Source: Verrucomicrobiales bacterium (GTDB lineage Bacteria > Verrucomicrobiota > Verrucomicrobiia > Verrucomicrobiales > DEV007). From it: DNA of 5,377 nucleotides. The notes under the pieces are model-generated. The model made no database searches. It was not told where the DNA came from and was given only the letters and a program-made list of their open reading frames with translations. A program made the position numbers and the translations under genes. Positions 1 to 5,377 of this stretch are shown piece by piece. The first letter of the stretch is position 1; the number at the start of each line of letters is the position of its first letter. Where the stretch lies: assembly GCA_022424805.1 (NCBI GenBank), contig JAKMGR010000611.1:1-5377 (forward strand), in the 5' to 3' direction.

Positions 1-2
1 AC

Positions 3-1133
3 ACGGACCCGGGCGGGATGGACGACACATTCGCCGAACTCGGGGCGGGGCTTGCTGAAACTCTCGTGATCGTCATTTCCAAAAACGGCGGAACAGCGGA
101 AACGCGAAACGGGATGCTCGAAGCGGAAGCCGCCTTCGCTGCTCGTGATCTCGACTTCCCGAAATACGCGGTCGCTGTGACAGGAGAGGGGAGCCAGCTC
201 GACAATTACGCCGCAGACAAGGGCTGGATCGCTCGCATTCCGATGTCGGACTGGATCGGCGGACGGACCAGTGTGATGAGCGCGGTTGGACTGTTCCCAG
301 CCGCATTGCTCGGATTGAACATCGATCGTTTGCTCGCCGGAGCTGCCGCGATGGATGAGCGGACACGTGTCGACGATTTATCGACTAACGCGTCGATGCA
401 ACTCGCCTTGATGTGGCAACATGCCGGAGCCGGAGCGGGAGAGAAAGATATGGTGTTCCTACCATACTGCGATCGCCTCGATCTCATGAGCAAATACCTG
501 CAGCAACTCGTGATGGAGTCGCTTGGAAAAGAACACGATCTCGACGGGAATACCGTGAACCAGGGTATCGCCGTATATGGAAACAAGGGATCGACGGATC
601 AGCATGCCTATGTCCAGCAACTGCGCGATGGACTGCCGAATTTCTTCGCGACTTTCATTGAGGTTCGTTCCACGCGAGACTCGAGTTCGATAACGGTCGA
701 CGAGCACGGGTCCACGACCGGGGATTATCTTCAGGGCTTTCTCCGCGGAACGCGAAATGCGCTTTATGGAAGCGGACGCCAGTCGATGACGATTTCGCTC
801 GATGAGCTGAATGCTTTCACTCTCGGTTCACTGATCGCTCTCTACGAGCGTGCCGTTTCGTTCTACGCGAGTCTAGTCAATATCAATGCCTATCACCAAC
901 CCGGTGTTGAAGCTGGTAAAAAAGCGGCCGGGGAATTTCTGGAGTTACTGACAAACGTCAAAAATCATCTCGCCGAAACGGGTGGTAGTGGCGTTACTGC
1001 TGAGACGATGGCACAAACGCTGGGAGAAGCCGACGTCGAAGCTGTCTACCACTGCCTCAATCACCTCAATGCGAGCGGCTTCTGCAAACGCGAGAATGGC
1101 GTCGGGCCAGGAGCTGATTTGTTTGGGTGTTAG
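3..1133 (+). CDS. pgi: Glucose-6-phosphate isomerase, 5'-truncated by window edge
   Basis: Cytosolic enzyme interconverting glucose 6-phosphate and fructose 6-phosphate in glycolysis and gluconeogenesis. The frame is open from base 3 and begins TDPGG, matching the NTDPDG stretch inside the family, so the N-terminal part is missing and the ATG at 18 is not the real start. Counting from that Met, the phosphate-binding SIS loop SKNGGT is at 21-26 and the signature DWIGGRTS at 78-85 (Arg83). Expected catalytic residues are Glu167 in VMESLGK, His196 in GSTDQHAY and Lys301 in [10 protein letters not shown]. All key residues are present, so the visible part looks intact. About 50 residues follow the last signature, resembling the helical, possibly winged-helix tail of cyanobacterial-type isomerases. 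The gene converges on hisF with 8 bases between stops and no clear terminator. Family assignment is very secure; the tail's function is unknown. Confidence 0.97.
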   Translation, partial: TDPGGMDDTFAELGAGLAETLVIVISKNGGTAETRNGMLEAEAAFAARDLDFPKYAVAVTGEGSQLDNYAADKGWIARIPMSDWIGGRTSVMSAVGLFPAALLGLNIDRLLAGAAAMDERTRVDDLSTNASMQLALMWQHAGAGAGEKDMVFLPYCDRLDLMSKYLQQLVMESLGKEHDLDGNTVNQGIAVYGNKGSTDQHAYVQQLRDGLPNFFATFIEVRSTRDSSSITVDEHGSTTGDYLQGFLRGTRNALYGSGRQSMTISLDELNAFTLGSLIALYERAVSFYASLVNINAYHQPGVEAGKKAAGEFLELLTNVKNHLAETGGSGVTAETMAQTLGEADVEAVYHCLNHLNASGFCKRENGVGPGADLFGC

Positions 1134-1141
1134 GCGAGGCC

Positions 1142-1912
1142 TTAAGCGGGCCGCACCGGCACTCCGTGCTCACCCAGATACTGCTTCACATCCCCGACGG
1201 TGTATTCCCCAAAGTGAAAAATACTCGCTGCCAGCACGGCATCAGCTTTTCCTTTTTCGAGGACTTCGACCATGTGATCGAGATTTCCAGCGCCGCCACT
1301 TGCAATCACGGGAATGGAAATGGATTCGCTGATAGCCACTGTCAGTTCCAGGTCGTATCCGGCTTTGGTTCCGTCAGCGTCCATGCTTGTGAGGAGAATT
1401 TCCCCGGCGCCTCGATCGTAGACTTCGCGAGCCCATTCTATCGCGTCACGACCGGTTGGCGTCCGTCCCCCGTGAGTGAAGACTTCCCAGCCGTCATCCG
1501 GTGAGTCGCCGCGCCGTTTCGCATCGATCGCTACCACGATGCATTGCGCGCCAAATGCTTTGGAACCGCCCGAGACGACGTCGGGGCTATTAACCGCTGC
1601 CGTATTCACCCCAACCTTATCCGCTCCGGCGAGGAGCATTTTCCTCATGTCCTCGACCGTACGGATGCCACCGCCAACCGTCACCGGCATGAAGCAGCGC
1701 TCGGCTGTCTGCCTTACGACGTCGACCATCGTGTTGCGCTCATCGGATGAAGCGGTGATGTCGAGAAAGACCAATTCGTCAGCTCCCTGGCGATTGTACT
1801 CGACGGCGCAATCGACGGGATCACCCGCATCACGAAGATTTACAAAGTTTGTTCCTTTGACGACTCGACCATCGGTGACGTCGAGACAGGGGATGATGCG
1901 CTTAGTCAGCAT
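1142..1912 (-). CDS. hisF: Imidazole glycerol phosphate synthase, cyclase subunit HisF
   Basis: The cyclase half of the HisH-HisF synthase. It uses ammonia from HisH to convert PRFAR into imidazole glycerol phosphate (histidine pathway) and AICAR (returned to purine synthesis). The protein has 256 residues, the normal length for a complete (beta/alpha)8 barrel. The general acid/base pair is visible as Asp11 in IPCLDV and Asp130 in VVAIDAKR. Phosphate-binding and loop motifs are also present: VTVGGGIRT near 78-85, GGRTPTG at 148-154, the [13 protein letters not shown] block at 175-187 and ASGGAGN at 204-210. The ATG start fits the family N-terminus ([12 protein letters not shown]); only a weak purine stretch lies upstream. 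No other his gene is in the window, so it is not in a compact histidine operon here. It diverges from the DUF4912 gene across a 126-base A+T-rich spacer that should hold its promoter. Confidence 0.98.
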   Translation of the reverse strand: MLTKRIIPCLDVTDGRVVKGTNFVNLRDAGDPVDCAVEYNRQGADELVFLDITASSDERNTMVDVVRQTAERCFMPVTVGGGIRTVEDMRKMLLAGADKVGVNTAAVNSPDVVSGGSKAFGAQCIVVAIDAKRRGDSPDDGWEVFTHGGRTPTGRDAIEWAREVYDRGAGEILLTSMDADGTKAGYDLELTVAISESISIPVIASGGAGNLDHMVEVLEKGKADAVLAASIFHFGEYTVGDVKQYLGEHGVPVRPA

Positions 1913-2038
1913 GGGCGGAACTTTCCCGTTTCCTTGGCAGCAATCAAGCGTTTCGAAGAAATTTGAAGTTTTTTACAAAAGTTCTGGTAATTTGAAACGA
2001 TTAATGGTTAACTTTTCTTAAATAAGTATCTTTCCGTC
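1913..2038. promoter_or_regulatory. Divergent intergenic region between hisF and DUF4912 gene
   Basis: This 126-base spacer separates two start codons pointing away from each other, so it should carry promoters for both genes. It is clearly more A+T-rich than the flanking coding DNA, especially 1960-2034. A TTGAAA at 1992-1997 could serve as a -35 box for the rightward gene, but the best following -10-like hexamers (TTAAAT at 2018, TAAATA at 2019) are 20-21 bases away, too far for a standard sigma-70 promoter. A 7-base inverted repeat, AAAAGTT at 1977-1983 and AACTTTT at 2010-2016, could be an operator. I cannot define exact promoter boxes. The region's role is inferred from gene orientation. 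Confidence 0.4.
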
Positions 2039-2458
2039 ATGGATCCTGTTGCCCACCACACGCCTCCCGCTTCCTCTGAGCTCTTTTTCGACGATTCCTT
2101 CGCCGTGATTCCCCGCAACTGTGACACTGCAGTCGTTTATTGGAACCTGACCAGCGAGCGCCAGCCGGTCCACTCCAAGGTTCGTCTTTGCCTTCAGGTG
2201 AATGGCAAGGATGGCAAAGCAGAGGAGACGATCTACCTTCACCGCGAGTCCGGCCATTTCATCGTTCCGTTGCTGGCTGACGATCGTGAATACACCGTTG
2301 CTCTGGGCTATACTGATTCCAGCGGGTTTCGCTCGATCTTTGAACAATCGATTCGCTTGCCCGAATACACCAAAAAAACTGTGGGTGCCATGAGTAATTC
2401 GATGAGCTTTCGAGGCGCGCATTTCTGGCCGAAAGGCTACAGCCCTTCGGTAAACTGA
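2039..2458 (+). CDS. DUF4912-like protein of unknown function
   Basis: A 139-residue soluble protein with no signal peptide or membrane segment. The core looks like DUF4912: a RNCDTAVVYWNL block at about 26-37, alternating beta-type segments (VRLCLQV, ETIYLHRE, HFIVPLLA), then REYTVALGYTDSSGFRSI at about 83-100, where the family has a conserved Y.v.LGy..s.g.F pattern. The biochemical function of the family is unknown. The fold is probably beta-rich, Ig-like or carbohydrate-binding-like; that is inference. The C-terminal 30 residues (SMSFRGAHFWPKGYSPSVN region) are rich in aromatic and basic residues. The ATG start follows the A+T-rich spacer but has no recognisable Shine-Dalgarno site. It lies 30 bases ahead of the Xer recombinase in the same orientation and frame, so the two are probably cotranscribed. 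The domain assignment rests on pattern memory and needs a profile search. Confidence 0.72.
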   Translation: MDPVAHHTPPASSELFFDDSFAVIPRNCDTAVVYWNLTSERQPVHSKVRLCLQVNGKDGKAEETIYLHRESGHFIVPLLADDREYTVALGYTDSSGFRSIFEQSIRLPEYTKKTVGAMSNSMSFRGAHFWPKGYSPSVN

Positions 2459-2473
2459 GCCGAGATCTGGCTC
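2429..2473 (+). other. Two tandem hairpins at the DUF4912-xer junction
   Basis: Hairpin one spans 2429-2450: arms CCGAAAGGC and GCCCTTCGG pair over 9 positions with one A-C mismatch and close a 4-base TACA loop. It lies in the last codons of the DUF4912 gene. Hairpin two spans 2457-2473: GAGCC pairs with GGCTC around a 7-base loop and begins inside the TGA stop codon. A short TTTT run follows at 2479-2482, five bases after the stem, and the GTG start of xer is at 2489. This could be a weak terminator or attenuator, an mRNA stability element, or chance. The pairing is read directly; function is inferred. Confidence 0.35.
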
Positions 2474-2488
2474 CCACCTTTTGCCCTA

Positions 2489-3430
2489 GTGTCGACCGAA
2501 ACAATTTCCGGAAGGCAGGCTCCCGAGCCGGGCAGCCCTGCCCCGGGCGACCAATCGCTCGAAAGCTTTCTGGAGTTTCTCTCCGTAGAGAAAAACTCCT
2601 CGCCCCGCACGCTGGTGAACTATCGCCATGCGATTGAGAAATTTCGTGATGCCGTTACGAAGTTTCGAGGATGGGATCGGGTCGATGCCGACGATTTTCG
2701 AGACTATCTCTACGATTGCATGAAGGATGGTTGGGCGCGCTCGACTGTCCGCCTGCACTTCGCTGCATTGCGAAGTTTTTATAAATACCTCACCCGACGA
2801 GAGGGGTTGCAGATCAATCCGGTTCTCGAAATTCAGCTTCCGAAAGCAGAGAAAAAACTGCCAGTCGTCCTGACCCAGGCGCAAGTAACGAAGCTTCTTG
2901 AAATGCCTTTTCAGGCAGATCAGCCGAAGCAGGCAGCATCGTGGACGGCATCTCGCGACGCGGCGATTCTGGAACTCTTTTACAGCTCGGGCATTCGACT
3001 TTCGGAACTTGCGGCACTGAACGTGGATGACTTCGACCTGCACCAGGAATGCATTCGGGTATTTGGAAAAGGAAGCAAAGAAAGGATTTGTCCGGTAGGA
3101 ACGCCCGCAGCAGAAGCGATCCACCGATATCGGAATGAGGCGCGCGTTCTAGACGGACCGCTGTTTATCAGCAAGCTAAAAAAGCGACTCACGACGAGGG
3201 CGATCTCGGATGTGTTTCGCAAATACCACGCGCTTTCCGATATTCCTGTGAACGTGAGCCCTCACAAGTTGCGCCATAGCTTCGCAACACACTTGCTCGA
3301 CCACGGAGCGGATCTGCGGAGCGTTCAGACTTTGCTCGGGCACGCGAGTCTTTCGACAACGCAGATTTATACGCATGTTTCCATTGAAAGGATGAAGACG
3401 GTCTACGAAAAGACCCACCCGAGAGCCTGA
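2489..3430 (+). CDS. Tyrosine recombinase of the XerC/XerD type
   Basis: Site-specific recombinase that cuts DNA through a 3'-phosphotyrosine intermediate. Close relatives resolve chromosome dimers at dif with FtsK. The 313-residue protein has an N-terminal SAM-like core-binding domain (about 21-110, starting SLESFLEFLSVEKN) and a C-terminal catalytic domain (about 125-307). The full catalytic set is present: Arg170 in SSGIRLSEL, Lys194 in FGKGSKER, His259 and Arg262 in PHKLRHSF, His285 in LGHASLSTTQ and nucleophile Tyr294 in IYTHV. The ending VYEKTHPRA is more XerC-like than XerD-like, but I would not fix the paralogue. The GTG at 2489 is the only usual in-frame start between the upstream stop and the folded domain. 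It has no Shine-Dalgarno site and gives a 20-residue Pro/Gly/Ser-rich leader before the normal family start. It probably shares a transcript with the DUF4912 gene. It could be an integrase, but nothing mobile surrounds it. Confidence 0.94.
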   Translation: MSTETISGRQAPEPGSPAPGDQSLESFLEFLSVEKNSSPRTLVNYRHAIEKFRDAVTKFRGWDRVDADDFRDYLYDCMKDGWARSTVRLHFAALRSFYKYLTRREGLQINPVLEIQLPKAEKKLPVVLTQAQVTKLLEMPFQADQPKQAASWTASRDAAILELFYSSGIRLSELAALNVDDFDLHQECIRVFGKGSKERICPVGTPAAEAIHRYRNEARVLDGPLFISKLKKRLTTRAISDVFRKYHALSDIPVNVSPHKLRHSFATHLLDHGADLRSVQTLLGHASLSTTQIYTHVSIERMKTVYEKTHPRA

Positions 3431-3447
3431 TAAGTATAGCAATCAGG
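3426..3447. terminator. Short inverted repeat spanning both convergent stop codons
   Basis: CCTGAT at 3426-3431 pairs perfectly with ATCAGG at 3442-3447 around a 10-base A+T-rich loop. The TGA stop of the recombinase and the TGA stop of the opposite-strand hydrolase each lie in one arm, so the genes end symmetrically with 12 bases between them. The position suits a bidirectional terminator. However, the stem is only 6 base pairs and neither side has a proper T run, so intrinsic termination would be weak. The pairing is seen directly; the role is inferred. Confidence 0.3.
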
Positions 3448-4036
3448 TCTGTTCCTTCCGGTCGATCCACTTGTCGAAGGCTTCGATTTTGACCTCGGAA
3501 AGTTGCTGCACCAGCTCGCTATGATTTTTTCCGATCACTAATATATCAAGGTGTTCCTGTTTAATAAATCGCTGTCCGACCATGTTTTTGAGAAAAGAAA
3601 ACAAGTCGTCGTAGTAGCCGGAAGTATTGAGGAACGCGCAAGGCTTGGCGTGAAATCCGAGTTGGGTCCAGGTGAAGACCTCGAAGATTTCTTCCATGGT
3701 GCCGATACCGCCAGGAAGCGCGAGAAAGGCGTCGGAGAGCTCGGCCATCATCATCTTTCTTTCGTGCATGGAACTGACCGTGTGCATTTCGGTGAGGCCG
3801 GGATGGGCCAATTCTTTCTCTGCGAGTGCTTTAGGTATGATGCCGATGACTTCACCTCCCGCTGCGAGAGCGCCATCTGCAACGGCACCCATTAGCCCAA
3901 CGTTTCCTCCGCCATAGACGACGCGAATGCCGGAGTTTGCCAGGTATCTCCCAAGCTCACTCGCCGTCTCAAGGTAGATGGGATCCGAGCCAGTGCTGGA
4001 ACCACAATAGACGCAAAGAGAGGAAAGCTGGCTCAT
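3443..4036 (-). CDS. LOG-family (TIGR00730) nucleotide 5'-monophosphate phosphoribohydrolase
   Basis: Rossmann-like cytosolic protein of the family once mis-called lysine decarboxylase. Characterised members split purine nucleoside 5'-monophosphates, or cytokinin ribotides in plants and some bacteria, releasing base and ribose 5-phosphate. From the chosen ATG it has 197 residues, normal for the short form. Landmarks are LCVYCGSS at the N-terminus, VVYGGGNVGLMG at about 40-51, the MHERK segment at 90-94 and the family hallmark LPGGIGTMEE at 107-116. A TTG four codons upstream (start at 4048) is possible, but the AAGAAGG ribosome-binding sequence touches that TTG directly and stands 12 bases before the ATG at 4036. 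I therefore prefer the ATG, though the spacing is slightly long. The natural substrate cannot be read from sequence, and cytokinin metabolism should not be assumed. It converges tightly with the recombinase gene. Confidence 0.93.
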   Translation of the reverse strand: MSQLSSLCVYCGSSTGSDPIYLETASELGRYLANSGIRVVYGGGNVGLMGAVADGALAAGGEVIGIIPKALAEKELAHPGLTEMHTVSSMHERKMMMAELSDAFLALPGGIGTMEEIFEVFTWTQLGFHAKPCAFLNTSGYYDDLFSFLKNMVGQRFIKQEHLDILVIGKNHSELVQQLSEVKIEAFDKWIDRKEQT

Positions 4037-4244
4037 TTGCTCACTCAACCTTCTTGGTTCAGGGAGTCAACCCTGTTAGGTCATCTATTGAAATGGCTCC
4101 GTGGTCGTCGCACTGGCCGCGCTATCATCCCGCTCACGCCCTAGCTTACCCGGATTATCGAGAGTCGGCAGTTCGCGATTTTCTTTACACGACGGGACTC
4201 GTACCACGTCCAGCTGCCGTCCATCCCTACCCGCTTCCGCGTCG

Positions 4245-4275
4245 GGGACCTTATTGTTTTCTTTAAAAAGGTCCC
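4245..4275. repeat. 8-bp perfect inverted repeat upstream of the promoter
   Basis: GGGACCTT at 4245-4252 and AAGGTCCC at 4268-4275 are exact reverse complements around a 15-base A+T-rich loop. The right arm ends 10 bases before the -35 box of the promoter at 4286. No T run follows on either strand, so it is not a classical terminator. It could be a regulator binding site or a weak hairpin. Function is inferred only from its position. Confidence 0.35.
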
Positions 4276-4285
4276 AATACGGTGA

Positions 4286-4314
4286 TTGGCTGATCGTTAG
4301 GAGTGTAGTATACT
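4286..4314 (+). promoter_or_regulatory. Sigma-70-type promoter for the membrane-protein gene
   Basis: TTGGCT at 4286-4291 (4 of 6 match to TTGACA) is followed by exactly 17 bases and TATACT at 4309-4314 (5 of 6 match to TATAAT). Transcription would start around 4320-4322, only a few bases before the ATG at 4324, giving an almost leaderless mRNA. An AGGAG at 4299-4303 looks like a ribosome-binding site but lies between the two boxes and 20 bases from the ATG, so it would not be transcribed from this promoter. The boxes are seen directly; activity is inferred. Confidence 0.6.
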
Positions 4315-4323
4315 TATAGAACT

Positions 4324-5259
4324 ATGATGGATTCTGAGGAAATGGGTGAACGGCGTCAGGTGAATCACACACCTGCTATTGCACTGGGGATTGCCGCAGT
4401 GCTGCTTTTGATTGTAGGAGCAATGAGCTACTCCGATTTCGTCGAATCGGAGTTCGAAAAAGAGTATAAGGAAAAGGAGCGTCAGCTCTTGTTGCGCAAC
4501 GGTTACCAGGTGGCTCCGATCCCGAATATGCAGAACCAACTGCAACAGCCGTATCCGCAGAATGGCCTTTACCCTCAGCAGCCTCAGCAGCCTCAGCAGC
4601 CTCAGCAGCAAGTTGCCAATCAGGTCCCACAGCAGCCCCTCCAACAACAAGCTCCCGTGAATCAACAGCTGGCTCAAAACAATGGAGGTCTAGCGCAGAA
4701 CGCTGCGAATTTAAATGTGGAGTCAGCTTTACCGATTCCGAATGATCCGGAGATCGATGCGATTCGGAATTCTCTCGACCAAGTCCGGAAGCAGGAAGAG
4801 CAGACTGAGCAGCGTTATCGTGACCTTTCCGATGGTGTTGATATCCTGGCGGAAAATGCCAAGAATCAGCTAGATAATACTGGAGGCATTGGAGATCTAT
4901 CCACCGACCTTCCGAACTTTCTTCGCAATGCAGTCGAAAATCCTCCTGGCGGCAATCCCGAAATTGAGGCTGAGATGGCAAGGATGCGCGAGCGTGTCAC
5001 GCGGGCTCCCACCCTGGCACAAGTAACGAGCGTCGATATGAAATTTGGATTTGTGACCTTCAATGCGGGAGTTTCTCAGCAAGTTGCGGTCGAGCAGAGA
5101 TACGCGATTCGTAGAAGCGGAGAAATTGTTGGTTGGGTACGCGTGGAAGAGGTTCATCCGAACGAAGCAATCGCCAAGCTTGAGAGTGAGCACGACGAAT
5201 CCACGACTTCAGTGCGGCCTGCGGTTGGAGACGACCTGATTCCTTTCCAAGCTTTTTGA
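4324..5259 (+). CDS. Single-pass membrane protein with Q/P-rich linker, coiled coil and beta-rich C-terminal domain
   Basis: I do not recognise a named family. The 311-residue protein has four visible parts. A short N-terminus with Arg10-Arg11 precedes one hydrophobic helix at about 17-35; the acidic stretch after it suggests the rest is outside the cytoplasm. A Gln/Pro/Asn-rich linker runs about 63-128 and includes four PQQ units (85-96). A charged helical segment at about 142-182 (DAIRNSLDQVRKQEEQTEQRY) is likely coiled coil. The C-terminal domain, about 230-310, shows an alternating pattern (VTSVDMKFGFVTFN, QRYAIRRSGEIVGWVRVEEV) typical of a small beta-barrel. A role at the cell envelope is inference from topology. 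The first ATG (4324) is chosen because a good promoter sits just before it. Met2, or Met7 at 4342 with GAGG only two bases ahead, are alternatives. It probably shares a transcript with the following reductase gene, 10 bases downstream. Confidence 0.85.
   Translation: MMDSEEMGERRQVNHTPAIALGIAAVLLLIVGAMSYSDFVESEFEKEYKEKERQLLLRNGYQVAPIPNMQNQLQQPYPQNGLYPQQPQQPQQPQQQVANQVPQQPLQQQAPVNQQLAQNNGGLAQNAANLNVESALPIPNDPEIDAIRNSLDQVRKQEEQTEQRYRDLSDGVDILAENAKNQLDNTGGIGDLSTDLPNFLRNAVENPPGGNPEIEAEMARMRERVTRAPTLAQVTSVDMKFGFVTFNAGVSQQVAVEQRYAIRRSGEIVGWVRVEEVHPNEAIAKLESEHDESTTSVRPAVGDDLIPFQAF
4573..4608 (+). repeat. Four perfect tandem 9-bp repeats (CCTCAGCAG)
   Basis: The unit CCTCAGCAG occurs four times without mismatch inside the membrane-protein gene and encodes Pro-Gln-Gln each time. 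The unit is a multiple of three, so slippage would lengthen or shorten the linker without breaking the frame. Exact identity at third codon positions suggests recent expansion. Confidence 0.9.
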
Positions 5260-5269
5260 TATTTGCGAC

Positions 5270-5377
5270 GTGAGACTTGAGGACAAAGTGATCGTTGTCA
5301 CCGGTTCCACCACCGGTATCGGAAAAGCAATTGCGAAGAGTTGTCTCGCAGAAGGGGCGCGAGTCTTGATCCATGGG
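5270..5377 (+). CDS. Short-chain dehydrogenase/reductase, 3'-truncated by window edge
   Basis: Only the first 36 residues are inside the window. They begin with GTG at 5270 and read VRLEDKVIVVTGSTTGIGKA, the classical first beta strand and nucleotide-binding loop TGxxxGIG (residues 11-18) of an NAD(P)-dependent Rossmann-fold SDR. Helix IAKSCLAEGA and the second strand RVLIHG follow. RVLIHG is the point where cofactor preference (NAD or NADP) is set, but the deciding residues lie beyond the edge. Substrate cannot be inferred. The upstream gene stops at 5257-5259, leaving 10 bases between, so cotranscription is likely. No Shine-Dalgarno site precedes the GTG. It is the only usual in-frame start that gives a correct SDR N-terminus. 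Confidence 0.9.
   Translation, partial: MRLEDKVIVVTGSTTGIGKAIAKSCLAEGARVLIHG

Larger units (their letters stand above)
4037..4323. other. 287-base intergenic region with inverted repeats
   Basis: Spacer between the divergently oriented hydrolase and membrane-protein genes, so promoters for both should lie here; only the rightward one is recognisable. Inverted repeats seen: CAGGG/CCCTG at 4060-4075 with a 6-base loop; CGGCAGTT at 4166-4173 with AGCTGCCG at 4212-4219 (8 pairs including one G-U, long loop); and GGGACCTT/AAGGTCCC at 4245-4275. An ATG at 4093 opens 57 codons to a TAA at 4264 without a ribosome-binding site. The encoded peptide is rich in Pro, Tyr, His and Arg and I recognise no family. 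It could be a small gene, a structured RNA leader or neither. No tRNA, tmRNA or SRP RNA signature was found. Confidence 0.3.

Noticed and set aside
1131..1153. Terminator between pgi and hisF
   Set aside because: Only a 4-base GGCC/GGCC pairing and a CTTAAG palindrome are present, without a T run.
1476..2021. 181-codon plus-strand open frame opposite hisF
   Set aside because: It is antisense to a complete hisF with all catalytic residues and has low-complexity Ser/Thr/Arg-rich sequence typical of a shadow frame.
1996..2023. Possible dif site upstream of the DUF4912-xer pair
   Set aside because: TTTTCTTAAAT at 2013-2023 matches 9 of 11 bases of the E. coli XerD half-site, but the expected XerC half (1996-2006) matches poorly and there is no dyad symmetry. 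A+T-rich chance similarity is likely.
2486..3124. 212-codon minus-strand open frame opposite the recombinase
   Set aside because: Antisense to a recombinase with an intact catalytic set; Cys/Arg-rich with no recognisable motif.
4046..4048. TTG as start of the LOG-family gene
   Set aside because: The AAGAAGG site directly abuts this TTG, leaving no spacing, while the ATG at 4034-4036 gives a normal family N-terminus.
4245..4275. Rho-independent terminator
   Set aside because: The 8-pair stem has a 15-base loop and no T run on either strand; it also lies in a spacer between divergent genes, where no terminator is expected.
4101..4319. 72-codon plus-strand open frame in the intergenic region
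   Set aside because: Ser/Arg-rich, overlaps both the promoter at 4286-4314 and the other candidate ORF, and has no ribosome-binding site.
4376..4981. 201-codon minus-strand open frame opposite the membrane protein, including Leu-Leu-Arg or Ala-Ala-Glu repeat tracts
   Set aside because: The repeats are simply the reverse complement of the PQQ-encoding tandem repeat; no start signal or family resemblance.

Overview
The window reads as ordinary bacterial chromosome of moderate G+C. It has seven protein genes, five of them belonging to well-known families, packed with little intergenic space. I see no tRNA, rRNA, insertion sequence, CRISPR array or phage-like block. The source is probably a Verrucomicrobiota member, perhaps Opitutae. 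I infer this from three things: a cyanobacterial-type glucose-6-phosphate isomerase, a DUF4912 protein next to a Xer recombinase, and a Q/P-rich single-pass membrane protein with a small beta-rich C-terminal domain. No phylogeny was run, so this is a moderate guess. Few genes have a clear Shine-Dalgarno site.

Layout. Positions 3-1133 (+) hold the 3' part of pgi, cut by the left edge. It converges on hisF (1142-1912, -) with only 8 bases between the stop codons. An A+T-rich divergent spacer (1913-2038) separates hisF from a rightward pair: a DUF4912 protein (2039-2458) and a XerC/XerD-type tyrosine recombinase (2489-3430). These two are in the same frame, 30 bases apart, with two hairpins around the junction. 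The recombinase converges on a LOG-family (TIGR00730) nucleotide hydrolase (3443-4036, -). Both of those stop codons lie in the arms of one short inverted repeat. A 287-base spacer follows, with inverted repeats and a possible but unproven 57-codon ORF. It ends in a good sigma-70-type promoter placed almost on top of the start codon of a membrane-anchored Q/P-rich coiled-coil protein (4324-5259). Ten bases later a short-chain dehydrogenase/reductase begins with GTG and runs off the right edge.

Functionally this is a set of housekeeping genes without one shared pathway: glycolysis/gluconeogenesis (pgi), histidine and purine-linked metabolism (hisF), chromosome dimer resolution or integration (xer), nucleotide-monophosphate hydrolysis (LOG) and an oxidoreductase. 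The two poorly understood genes are the DUF4912 protein and the Q/P-rich membrane protein. I found no convincing new multi-gene system. The best leads are the near-leaderless promoter and architecture of the membrane protein, and the RNA structures at the DUF4912-xer junction.
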